DNA from: Desmodus rotundus
Lineage: Eukaryota > Chordata > Mammalia > Chiroptera > Phyllostomidae
Length of the DNA stretch: 64,000 nt
Direction of reading: 5' to 3'
Assembly: GCF_022682495.2 (NCBI RefSeq)
Contig: NC_071391.1
Coordinates: 43,119,998-43,183,997 of the forward strand
Shown: positions 20,952-31,670 of the stretch, in pieces
Layout: each line of letters begins with the position of its first letter
Position numbering within the stretch: the stretch's first letter is position 1
Made by a program: the position numbers and the translations under genes
The notes under the pieces: generated by a model
Databases searched by the model: none
The model's input: the letters and a program-made list of their open reading frames with translations, nothing else
What the model was told of the DNA's origin: nothing

Positions 20952-22952
20952 TTTTTAAAATATATTTATTGATTATGCTTTTACAGTTGTCCCATTTCCC
21001 ACCCCCTCATTCCACTCCATCCTGCCCACTCCCTCCCTCCCACATTCCCCCCCAATAGTTCTTGTCCATGGGTCATACTTATAAGTTCTTTGGCTTCTGC
21101 ATTTCCTACACTATTCTTACCCTCCCCCTGTCTATTTTCTACCTACCATTTATGCTACTTATTCTCTGTACCTTTTCCCCCTCTCTCCCTCTCCCACTCC
21201 CCTGTTGATAAACCTCATGTGATCTCCATCTCTATGGTTCTGTTCCTGTTCTAGTTGTTTGCCTAGTTTGCTCTTGTTTTTGTTTTAGGTGTGGTCATTA
21301 ATAACTGTGAGTTTGCTGTCATTTTTACTGTTCCTATTTTTGATCTTCTTTTTCTTAGGTAACTCCCTTTAACATTTCATATAATAAGGGCTTGGTGATG
21401 ATGAACTTCTTTAACTTGACCTTGTCTGAGAAGCACTTTATCTTCCCTTCCATTCTAAAGGATAGCTTTGGTGGATACAGTAATCTTGGATGTAGGCCCT
21501 TGCATTTCATGACTTGGAATACTTCTTGCCAGCCCCTTCTTGCCTGTAAGGTCTCTTTTGAGAAATCAGCTGACAGTCTTATGGGAAGTCCTTTGTAGGT
21601 AACTGTCCTTTTCTCTTGCTGCTTCTAAGATTCTCTCCTTCTGTTTCATCTTGGGTAACGCGATTACGATGTGCCTTGGTGTGTTCCTCCTTGGGTCCAG
21701 CTTCTTTGGGACTCTCTGAGCTTCCTGGACTTCCTGGAAGTCTATTTCCTTTGCCAGACTGGGGAAGTTCTCCTTCATTATTTGTTCAAATAAGTTTTCA
21801 ATTTTTTGTTCTTCCTCTTCTCCTTCTGGCACCCCTATAATTCGGATGTTGGAACGTTTCAAGATGTCCTGGAGGTTCCTAAGCCTCTCCTCATTTTTCC
21901 GAATTCTTGTTTCTTCATTCTTTTCTGGTTGGATGTTTCTTTCTTCCTTCTGCTCCACACCATTGATTTGAGTCCCAGTTTCCTTCGCATCACTATTGGT
22001 TCCCTGTACATTTTCCTTTGTTTCTCTTAGCATAGGCTTCATTTTTTCATCTGGTTTTCGAACAAATTCAACCAATTCTGTGAGCGTCTTGATAACCAGT
22101 GTTTTGAACCGTGCATCCATCAGGTTGGCTCTCTCTTCCTCACTTAGTTGTATTTTTTTTTGGAGCTTTGAAGTGTTCTGTCATTTGGGCCTTTTTTTTT
22201 TTTTGTCTTGGCTTGTCTGTTACGTAAAGAGGCGGAGCCTTAGGTGTTCAAAGGGGCTGGGTAATGCTGGTCCTGTGCTGTGATGCTGTATGTGGGGGAG
22301 GGACCGAGAGGGAGCAATGGTACCTGCTCCACTCTGCACTGGATCTCAGTCTTTCACTCTGCTACCCACAACCAAACTGGGCCCCTCTGGTGCTGGTTCC
22401 CGAGTGGGTGGGCTTGTGCACACTCTAGGCCCCTGTGGGTCTCTCCAACGACCTCTCCTGTGAGGCTAGGAGTCTCTCCTGCTGCCACCCCAACACCCAC
22501 GGGTGCTTTCAATCAGAGGTTTGAGGCTTTATTTCCCCGAGCTGGAGCCCTGGGTTACGTGGTCTGCTTTGCTCCCCTCCGTTCATCCCAGTTTATCTGT
22601 GCGCAAGTGTGGGGCCGCGGGGGTACTATCCGCCGCTCTGCCTGCCCCATTCTCTGCCACTCTGAGTCCGGCCCTCCTGGTTTATCTGTGCGGGAATGTG
22701 GGGCCACAGGGTCTGGTAGTGGTCAGACTGCCTGCCCCGTTCATCCCACACTCCGCCAGGCTCGGTCCCACCACAGCAATGCAAGTCCTCTCCGCCAAGC
22801 TGCCCGTCTCCACCTCTCCTACCCATCTGGATGAATGTTTATTTTTTATTTCATTGGTGTCGGACGTCCTTGCCCTTCGATTTTCTGTCAGTTCTTGTTG
22901 TGCAAGGAGGCGCAGTGTCTCTACCTACGCCGCCACCTTGGTTCCAGTCCCT
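20952..22952 (-). mobile_element. Full-length HAL1-like element (ORF1-only L1), minus strand
   Basis: A perfect 11-bp target duplication CTATCACTTCT (20941-20951 and 22953-22963) delimits a 2.0-kb element read on the minus strand. It has a GC-rich 5' UTR (22121-22952) that starts with an L1-like CCAAGGTGGCGGCGTAGG, an ORF1 region (22120-21355), then directly a 3' tail ending in an A/T-rich end at 20952-20975. ORF2 is missing entirely. Half-L1 (HAL1) retrotransposons with this layout are described in mammals, including bats; they depend on L1 machinery. Other copies of its 3' part lie at 4335-4790, 10978-11192 and 56213-56436. Confidence 0.8.
21355..22120 (-). pseudogene. L1 ORF1p-like gene of the HAL1-like element, frameshifted
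   Basis: Encodes an L1 ORF1 RNA-binding protein. 22120-21566 gives 184 residues with a charged coiled-coil-like part (KNEERLRNLQDILKRSNIRI) and the hallmark ORF1 core VQEAQRVPKKLDPRRNTPRH. Around 21590 a frameshift moves the frame; the C-terminal part (SADFSKETLQARRGW, then LLYEMLKGVT) continues in another frame to a stop at 21355-21357. Upstream of 22120 further ORF1-like codons are broken by a stop. In the family the protein is a trimeric nucleic-acid chaperone; this copy is dead. Confidence 0.8.
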
Positions 22953-23420
22953 CTATCACTTCTAATTATAGACATTTTCAACACCCTCAAAGCCCGTGTA
23001 CCCTTTAAGTAGTTGTGCCATTTTTCCTTCCTTTAGCCCATGGCAATCACTTATCTGCTTTTAGTCCTCATGGATTTCCCTATTTTGGACATTTCATGTA
23101 AATAGAATCACAAAATATATCTCTTTTCTGTCTGGCTTCTGTCAATTAGCATAATATTTTCCAGGTTCATCCATGTTGTAGCATGTGTCAGTACTTTTTT
23201 ACTTTTTCTGCCTGGATACTATTCCATTGTGTGGATATATCACATTTTGTTTATCCACTTGTCTGGTGAGGCGCATATGGGTTGTTTTCAGTTTTTGGCT
23301 ATTCTGATGTCTCTATGAACATTCACGTACAAAATTTTGTGTGGACATATGTTTCCAATTTATCTTAGTAGGTCCCTAAGAATGGAATTGCTGGGTTACA
23401 TGGTAACTCCTGTTCAACCA

Positions 23421-24187
23421 CTCAAGAAGGTACCAGACTTTTGTGTAGAACACCTGCACCAGGTTACATTCCCAGCAGCTCTGTATGAGCTCATGGTTTC
23501 TGACATTGCTTCTGTCCCAGTGCTGCTTCTAAGAGGTTGTTGTCCAAGGAGAAATCACATGCAGACTTCCTGAGGTCATTCTCCAGACCATGGTCCAGGA
23601 TACTTCCTGTGACATACCGGATTCAGCAGACCTGTGCCTCCTGACAGACTGTATCAGGAATGAATTGCTTATGAAGTATCTACCCATATTAAGGGCAAAG
23701 TTGTGTAACGAGGTCAGGGAAGATGCAACATGAATGTAATCCAGAATCCTTGTTTTCAGAAGCATGCATTTCTGTTACATTTACAAATGTTAAAATTTAA
23801 TTTACTTTGAAATAATTGGAACTACTTTTTAAGGGCATTTTCTAAGACCATTTTCTTCTTTCCCTAAGGAGAAAACTTTACCACACAGTAAAATGAATTT
23901 TTCCATGTGTATCTCATATCTCAAAGCATGGTAGCTGTATAAGTGTGTCAATCCCTGAGTGGCAACACTGCTCTAGAAGGTTTCACTTTTTACTCTTACT
24001 TATTTCCAGTGATAGGAAATTTCATCATAATTTTCATATGCTTTTTTTGATTAGTGAGGCTGAAAGGCTTCCTGATGTTATTGGCCATCGTTCCTCATGT
24101 TTACCATCCAGGCCTCTTCAGAGCTGCAACCTGTTCCTTCCTAACCCCTGTATGGTGTTCCAGTGAGGTTACTTTGTGGACACATCC
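23421..24187. other. Intergenic downstream of OR56B4-like pseudogene
   Basis: No gene or clear repeat. Confidence 0.4.
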
Positions 24188-25131
24188 TCACCCATCAAGC
24201 AGCCTCTGGAAGCCCTGTCTGAGCTCATGCATCCTGAGGGCATAGACCATGGGGTTGAGAGCAGGGGGGATGACATTGTGTAGCACATTTAGGAGTACAG
24301 GGATAAGGGGAATCTTTTCCTCTACAAGGTATGTGACAGACAGCACAATAATACCTGTATAGAAGAAGAGGATGAGGATGAGGTGTGAGCTACAGGTGTT
24401 CAGAGCCTTGGAGATTGCTTTTGCTGAGTTCAGCCTCAGCACAGTGTGAAGGATTAGAGCATAGGAAGAAAAAACCAGAGCCATATCACTTCCAACCAGG
24501 ATCCAAGCTAACATCAGCTGGCAAAATTTGTTCACAGTGATGCCACCACAAGCCGGGCTGATAACACCCAAGTTAGAGCACAGGCAGTGGTCAATTTCAT
24601 TCTTGGAGCAGTAGAGCCTTTGGGCAGCCAGGATAGGCACTGGCATGGGAACAGGCTATTTCTGAGCACCATGAATCCTATAACTTTAACCATAAAAGCT
24701 TCAGTGACTATGGTGGGGTATCGCAGTGGGTGACAGATGGCTATGTATCTGTACACTGCCATGCAGAGGAAGATACCAGATTCCATGAAAAAGAAACAGT
24801 GGACAACATACAACTGAACAAAACATTCAGGGAGGCTGATGGCCTTGGCATCAAACCAGAAGATGGCCAGGATCTTGGGCATAATAGTGCTGGCCAAGCC
24901 AATGTCCACAACTGCCAATATGCTCAGGAGATGGTACATGGGCTCATGGAGTGTTGACTCATGTTGGATGGAGATCAAGATGAGGAGATAGGCAGCAAGA
25001 GCTAAAAGATGGAGCAGAGCCAGGGGCATGGAGAGCCAGTGCTGCCACTCATGAATGCCTGGGAGCCCCATGAGGATGAAGTGGGAAATCTGGAGGCTGG
25101 AGCTGTTGGCAACCCTGGTGGAGGTATCCAT
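24188..25131 (-). pseudogene. OR56B4: OR56B4-like olfactory receptor pseudogene
   Basis: Class I OR with a start [20 protein letters not shown] that closely recalls human OR56B4, as does [19 protein letters not shown] later on. A single-base loss near 24645-24650, after RNSLF at the end of TM4, shifts the frame; the rest continues in a second frame (24646 down to 24188). Other damage: the DRY aspartate is Tyr (codon 24751-24753), the usual CDD of loop 2 is CGG, and the protein would stop at LLDG, shorter than relatives. A splice acceptor like those of A1 and A2 survives upstream. It is the third OR56B-type locus in unit A order; no second copy is in the window. Confidence 0.88.
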
Positions 25132-25168
25132 GGCACTGATGCCCCCTTCTCAGGGGCTGTCCATGAAA

Positions 25169-25171
25169 CTG
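25169..25171 (-). other. Predicted 3' splice site upstream of OR56B4-like pseudogene
   Basis: On the minus strand CCCCTCTCCTATTCCAG ends 37 bases before the ATG, in the same place as the acceptors of A1 and A2/B2. It suggests a shared OR56B gene structure with a 5' untranslated exon. Confidence 0.45.
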
Positions 25172-25964
25172 GAATAGGAGAGGGGTTGCATTGGAAAGTT
25201 CAGCTAAGGGTCTTGATTAGAGACTTGCAACAATGACCCAGTTTATTTAATTGTGTATTATAGTGACCCATTTTTTTTTTTTTTTGGTTCTGGGAGTTAT
25301 TCGACAGAGTAACAATAAGGAAAGCCAAAATTAGTCCTAAATAGAAAGGTTGGAATAGCTAATTATCATCACCACTCGCATGTCTAATAAGCATGTCCAA
25401 ATACATCAACAAGAATCTTATCACCAACAGATAACAAATTCTAATATTTGGTTTACTCACTTCCTCTTTTCTGTGTTATGTTTAAGCACTTTACATCATA
25501 TGGAGGATATTTTGTATCTTGTCTTTGTCTTTCAGCAATGTGTTCTGAGGCTTAAAATAGGTGCTCAGTAAAAAATTACTGCATGAATACAAATGAACCA
25601 CCCTTCAGTATCATTAAAGCAATGTAGACTCTTAATTTTAATGCCCACTTTAGGTTGTTATATTTGACTATTTCATACATTGCTAACCACTATTTTATTT
25701 TCAGATTATTTCCTAGAATGGAATTTCAGAAATAAACAAAAGTGTTATGTGCAAGGTACATAGCCATCTTAAAACAGTAATTTTTTTTGACAAGAGACTT
25801 AAAGTGTTATTTGGAGAAGGTCACTTTGTTCAAAAATACTGTCTTCAATACCATAATATGAACTAGATTGACAGTTATCAAACAGGGAAAAATGTGACAA
25901 GGGAGTGTCAAATAAAACAGAAAAGTTTTATGGTATAGAAGAAAAAAGTATAAAACATCATGAG
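25172..25964. other. Intergenic, no feature recognised
   Basis: Upstream of the OR56B4-like pseudogene. One T-run at 25270-25285. Nothing else supported. Confidence 0.4.
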
Positions 25965-26545
25965 TACTTTTTATTTTGATGAGATCCCATTTGTTTATTC
26001 TTTCCTCCATGTCCCTTGCTCTAGGGGACATATCAGTAAAAATACTTCTGGGTGAAATATCTGAGACTTTCCTGCCTAGGTGCCCACGAGTAAATGAATG
26101 GATCAAAAAACTATGGTACAATTACAGAATGGAATTCTATGCAGGAGACAGAAAGAAGGAGCTCCTACTCTCTGTGACAGCATGGATGGAACTGGAGAGC
26201 ATTATGGTAAGTAAAATAAGCCAGGTGTTGAAAGACAAACACCATATGATCTCACCTTTAACAGGAACCTAATCAAGAAAACTAAGAAACAAAATATAAC
26301 CAAAGACACTGAAATTGATAATAGGCTGACAGCAACCAAAGGGGAGAGAGGAGCGAATTTCAGGAGAAAAGGGTGAAGGGTTTGTAGGAACAATTATAAA
26401 GGACACATGGACAATAACGGGGGTGGGGGAGTGGGTGTGGAAATGGGAGGGAGGTTGGGAGGATTGGGTGTTTAGTCTAGGGTGGGGGGAAAAAGGTAGA
26501 GAAGTGTACTTGAACAATAATAAAATTAGGAAAGAAAAAAAAAGA
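25965..26545 (+). mobile_element. 5'-inverted (twin-primed) L1 insertion
   Basis: 26079-26545 is plus-strand L1: the ORF2 C-terminus (VNEWIKKLWYNYRMEFYAG, then KDKHHMISPLT), a purine-rich 3' UTR and an A-rich end. 25965-26078 is an earlier part of ORF2 in the opposite orientation (antisense of MEERINKWDLIKIKS). This head-to-head layout is the mark of twin priming. Similar flanks (ATCATGAGTACT and ATCATGGTACTG) are probably the target duplication. Confidence 0.78.
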
Positions 26546-26999
26546 TCATGGTACTGAACCTGGGAGAAAAGCCAGACGTAGTTTTCCCAGTTGGGATGTC
26601 TAGAAAGATAGAGAAGCTGAGATTGTTACTAAAGGAAGGACTAGAGCATCTCATTGGGGAGTATTTGGAAGATTTGCCTAAAATCTGGTTTGGCAATAAG
26701 AAACCAGAAATCTTGTTTGGTTACAAGCCAATCCCAAATTATAAATTGTTAATTTAAAAGGTATAAGTCGTATTTAAAAAAAACAACAACTGTAGTTTCT
26801 TTTGCAAAAGGATTTGCACAGAGTTACCACATCCATTTATAGAGGCTGCACATTGCAGGACACATAACAATTCATGTGGAAGGTGCCCCCTGGAATCATA
26901 TACGGACAGTCCTCACACTGTATGCAGCTGCCCTGCCCTTACAATTAATGTACTTCTAAAATTTCAGACTTTTTCTCCTTTTATTAAAATATTAATTTT
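26546..26999. other. Intergenic, no feature recognised
   Basis: Short open frame around 26548-26757 shows no family resemblance and begins at the L1 flank. Not supported as a gene. Confidence 0.4.
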
Positions 27000-27620
27000 A
27001 ACAGCATTTTGATATTCTGAATGCCATACATACACATGTAAAAACATAGCATAATAAAAACATTAAATCCATGCTTGGGATTCCCAAATTCCTTTCTTTT
27101 CATCATTGGCAGTCAGTAGTAACTTCTTGAGAATCCTTCCAGAGATAGTTTTTGCATGGAGAAAAATATATGTACTAACTATTTTCACATCAAAAACAAA
27201 AACAAATCTAAACGTACTAATCACTCCTTTCATATCTTTTGTTTCCTTGACTTTTCGTTTTTAGCAGTTATTATCTTGAAGACTGATCCACGTTGCCATA
27301 TAGAGATACCTTATTGTTGTGAAGTTGCATGATTTTCTACCACATGAATGTCCGATATGTTCTTGAGAAATGTTGATGAACATTGGTATTTCCAGTATTT
27401 TGCCACTGTAAATAAAATGATTATAAATGTGCTTGTTCTTATATCTGTAAGTTTATGTATAAATTTATCCATAATTTCTAAGAAGTGAATTCCTGAGTGC
27501 AATGGGTAAAAATTATTTTGATTGATATTGCCAAATTGTCTTTGGAAGAGGCATTTCTGGTTGTGTAAAACAGTAGTGCACTTTTAATACTCCTGACCTA
27601 CACTGAAAGGTTGCTTCATA
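27000..27620 (-). repeat. Old L1 3' region, minus strand
   Basis: Antisense old-L1 pattern: TGATGAACATTGGTATTTCC, TTGCCACTGTAAATAAAATG, then AGAAGTGAATTCCTGAGTG. Heavily diverged. Confidence 0.55.
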
Positions 27621-28029
27621 GATACATCGTAGTAGTTTACACACCCAGAATTTGTTCATGAGTGTGTCTATTTCCTCACACCCAACTATAACTGGAAATT
27701 TTAACTTAAAAACCTTTATTAATAGAATAAGTAAAAATTGAAATTTTAGTTTTGGTTCACCTTTCTCTTCATTATTTAGTGATCTTTGACATTTTCAAAG
27801 GGCATTTTTGTCCCATTAGAATACTTAGTCATTCTTCTCTTTTAGCTTTATGTGCAACTCATTTGTAGTATTAAATGAAGTAATGTTTTTCAAGTGCTTG
27901 GCATGGAGTCTGGCAGCAAATCCGATTAATATGTATGAATTTCATTATATCTTAAAAAATGATCTCTGTTGAATTTTTGGAAATAATTCCTCTTACTCAT
28001 TTTCTATTAAAATCTGTCCTTTAAAAATG

Positions 28030-28170
28030 GTTTTATTTATTGATTTTTAGATAGAGGGAAAGCAAGCAGGAGAGGGAAACAGCAACTTGTTGCTCCACCC
28101 ATTTATACAGTCACCAGTTGATTCAAGTTACCCCTGTGCATACACTTAAACTTCCATGTGTTCACAAGTG
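28030..28170 (-). repeat. Diverged SINE fragment (VES-like)
   Basis: TTTATTTATTGATTTTTAGA followed by AGAGGGAAACAGCAACTTGTTG is the antisense tail and body pattern of VES-type SINEs; the tRNA head cannot be followed. Weak. Confidence 0.4.
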
Positions 28171-28637
28171 CACTTTGAATTCATTGTTTTAGGCTTTTAA
28201 TAATGCAAAATACAACATCTTAAAAAGAATTAACTCTCATTTCTTTATAAACATTTATTTTGAAATTAATTTTGTAACCAATTGAGATATGACATGGAGT
28301 GCCAAAGTACCTAAATTAATTTCACTGAGAATTAGCTAAACCATTGTTCCAGCACCCATGAGTAAAGAAGCCTTCCTCTCCCTACTAATTAACAATGTGC
28401 TTTTTTGTGAAATATAAATTCAGACATATATTTAAGGGTCATTGGTGGACTGGACAGTAGTCTCTGTTTTTAGTTACAGTACTAGTTGAATTAGTCTCTT
28501 TACATATGGAAGAGTCTTACTAACAATTTCAGATACATTTTTAAATAAAAAGCTGATTGTGGTACTTTTGAATAAAAAACTAAAACACAAATTAAATGTG
28601 GAAGAAATGTTTTTACCCCTCTGAATAGTTCTTTCCC

Positions 28638-28797
28638 CTCCTTTCCTTTCCCTTCCCTTCCCTTCCCTTCCCTTCCCTTCCTGTCCCTTCCCTTCCCTTC
28701 CCTTCCCTTCCCTTCCCTTCCCTTCCCTTCCCTTCCCTTCCCTTCCCTTCCCTTCCCTTCCCTTTCCTTCCCTTCCCTTTCCTTTCCTTTCCTTCTT
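28638..28797. repeat. (CCTTC)n/(CCTTT)n microsatellite
   Basis: About 160 bases of almost pure CCTTC pentamers with a few TTTCC and GTCCC variants. One strand is entirely pyrimidine and the other purine. Confidence 0.97.
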
Positions 28798-28869
28798 TAT
28801 TTCACTCTAAGAGTACTTTATTTTTAATGACATTTTACTAAGTCAAAGAATCTTTTCTTTAGCACTAAC

Positions 28870-29000
28870 CTAATTTTTTTTTCTTTTTTCTGTTGTTCAG
28901 TTACAGTTATCCTGCCTTTTTCACCCCATTGTTCACCCTACCCCCATTTGCCCCATTCTTACAGTCAATGTTCCCCTACATCCTCCACAAATGTGAGCTG
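28870..29000 (-). mobile_element. L1 3' tail, minus strand
   Basis: T-run then CTGTTGTTCAGTTACAGTTA and a C-rich tract: antisense L1 3' end, 5' truncated. Confidence 0.55.
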
Positions 29001-31429
29001 TTTACGTTATTATTTTATTGCTAGGATTTCCGTCACTGCTCTCATGCCATGATTTCAAATGCTTTATGTGCATTTTGTCTGCAGCTACTGATTACCTCTA
29101 GAGTTAGTGCTCCCTCTTGGCCTTAGAGGGCGGGATTCATTTCTCCCTTGGTTCAACACTCAGTGATCCCAGGGGCAACTCTGGCACCTGCCTCCAAAAG
29201 AAGGAAGCAGATAGCTTGTCTATCTCTAAATATAAGCACCACATATGGGTCAGGAAGAGTGACACGCCTCATGCCAATATGATCAGAACCATCCTCCTTC
29301 TTCTCATTCCTCTTCTCTCAGGACAAACAAAAGTTTTTAGTCCTTCTCCACCACTTCAATCTTTCAGCTGATTTAGTGATGCAGTAGGTGAGTTTAAGAG
29401 CATTGATGGTGGCAAAGGGAAGGATTGGCAGGAGTGTGCATGTGTGTGTGTGTGTGTGTTTAGGAGTCTGTGTAAAGGACAAAGATTAGAGCTTGGAGAG
29501 AGGAAATGCATGTGTGGGAGAAAGACAAAAGGTAGTGAGACAAGGGAGGAGAGAAGGATTGCAGCCTGACAGAGAACAGTGAAGAGTTTGGGCACAGGGG
29601 GAGACTCAGTGGGACTAGGAGGATGACGCTGGTTAGAGGTAGCAGTAAAAATGCAGAGGTGGGTCAGGAAAAGCACCAGGAGAATGTGGGGGAAGAGAGA
29701 CTTTTTAATAAAATGTTTGAGTGCAGTTCAAAGAGCAGTGAGAATCCGATTATACCAGGACAGGGGCTATCGGAGGGATGTATTCGTAAAAATGGCCCAG
29801 GCTCTGATTACTACCTTTTGCACAAACAAATCTGCTAGTAAAAGGTTAATTTACTAATTCCATGGTTTATTTGTTCAAATATTTGCTAAGTACCTACAGT
29901 GGGACAGACTCTGTGCTTAGTGATGTCAACTCCCCAGTCCCAAAGTGGGGACTGTTGGGGAAACTTTCTTTTGGTCATCTGAATCTCAGGTGTGTCTAAA
30001 CTGGAAATCCTCCTGGTTCTGCCTTCCATACTGCATTTTGCAGAACTGGTATAGAGGCTGAGAGAAGGAGAGGTTGTGCCTTGAAGCTGGGGTTCTCTAT
30101 CATGTTTTGCCATCACACCATAAAAATACGTAAATGATATTCACACATGATACACCACCATATGCTTACTCAAATTTTGGCAAAATCCCCAAAATGTTTA
30201 TAGGGAGTGAAACGAATGAGCAGGTGGAAAATATTTTTGAGAGGTTATTTATTAAAAAAGTGAATCACTATTAAGGGTGTGTCAGTGAATTAAGGGTATC
30301 TCAGTGCCTCTGCAGTGTGGATAAGACTGGTTTTAGATCATGGAACCATTTCACATGCTGCTCTACATGTATGTGAGCAAGAGTAAGGTTATTAGAGATA
30401 CAAATCTGAATTTGCTCCAATGTATTAAAGGGTTCATTTGCAAATTTTGATAACTTTTATGTTATTAGAAATAAATTTCTTGTGATACATTTCCCAACAA
30501 ATCCTTCCACATATTGTGCTGCAAACAGAGGCCACCCTTCTAGGCTGGGGTAGAGGGGCAGGCTATTTTACCCATTAGGGACATGGCTGCAGTGTAAGGA
30601 GCCTGTGCATTTGTAGATCCCACGAGCAGTGAAAAACAAATCACAAGCACATATACGAGGAAAATGGCAAAATGAAAATAATACTTGTTTAAATAAATGT
30701 CTAAATAACACAACTACACAAAAAAGTAACTGACCACTCCTATATAGTTATGTAACAATTATGTTCAATGTGGGTTGTTGGCACACTTGAATATGTTGTT
30801 ATGATGTCAGGAGAGTCTTCCAAAATTAAGGTGTGTAAAGATACACAGGGCATTTCCCCAAAGAGGGAATGGCCATAACCAAAAAATAGGGTTGGAACTC
30901 ATAGGAGGAAAAGACACCTGGAAGAAAAAGAGAAAGCAGAAAATTGAAGAAGTGATTCCATTTCTCCTTAGCTTGGACCAAATCTTCCCTATGCTTCCAG
31001 CTCTCCTTGGTTGTAGAGCTGAGGCTATGAGTCCCATTGCTTCACCATGTCCCTGGGAAGTCTGTAAATGGAAATACTTTCTCCTTGTTTCTGCTGAGAC
31101 AGATGGATGTTTTCCAAGCATCTGAGGGATGCCTTCCAGCTAGTTGTGATCAAAACGAAGTTCATCACTGGTGGACTTGCCTGGTGCACCATCCAAAGAT
31201 CTGACCTTTAAGGCCTTGGTTCTGAGACACCAGGCCCATTTGAGAGATCTGTTCTTAGGGTATTTTTGTCTTTGGGGGCACTTTTCTCATCCCTCTTCTT
31301 TATTCCTAGGAAAGGAATTTCCTTTGATCATATTTGGATGAAGAGTAAGGCTTAAATGTTGCTGAATATTCATTGAGGGTTCATCTATTGGAAAAAATAC
31401 AATACAGTGATGGCCACACAGGTTTATAA
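29001..31429. other. Intergenic, (TG)n at 29437-29460
   Basis: A short TG dinucleotide repeat is clear. Otherwise no gene; open frames are short and lack motifs. Confidence 0.45.
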
Positions 31430-31670
31430 ATCATAACAACAGCAATAATAATAACCAACTCTTCTAAAAATGGCAATTCATATGAATTGACTCATTTAGC
31501 CCTCCTAATCATCTTACAGAGTTTACTGTTACCCACATCTAACAATGAAAAGAGGGGGCATGCAGGAGCAGCGTAACTTGCCCAAGATCATCCAAGTAGT
31601 CAGGGAAGAACAGGGGAATTAACCCAGGAGGTCTGGCTCCAGAACTGTGTCATCACCAACTGTATGTGTC
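31430..31670 (-). repeat. MIR SINE, antisense
   Basis: Antisense MIR order: ...GACTCATTTAGCCCTCCTAATC, TTACTGTTACCC, GTAACTTGCCCAAGATCATC, then GGTCTGGCTCCAGAACTGTG. Confidence 0.75.

Larger units (their letters stand above)
20835..23420 (-). repeat. Old L1 3' region, split by HAL1-like insertion
   Basis: 20835-20940 and 22964-23420 are continuous antisense old-L1 sequence once the insert is removed (phrases CATCCATGTTGTAGCATGTG and GGAATTGCTGGGTTACATGG). Same repeat class as 51960-52940. Confidence 0.6.

Noticed and set aside
22280..23012. Plus-strand open frames of 169-184 codons
   Set aside because: Antisense of the GC-rich 5' UTR of the HAL1-like element; no motif.
28638..28797. Possible CRISPR-like or satellite array
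   Set aside because: It is a simple pentamer microsatellite without spacers, in a mammalian genome.
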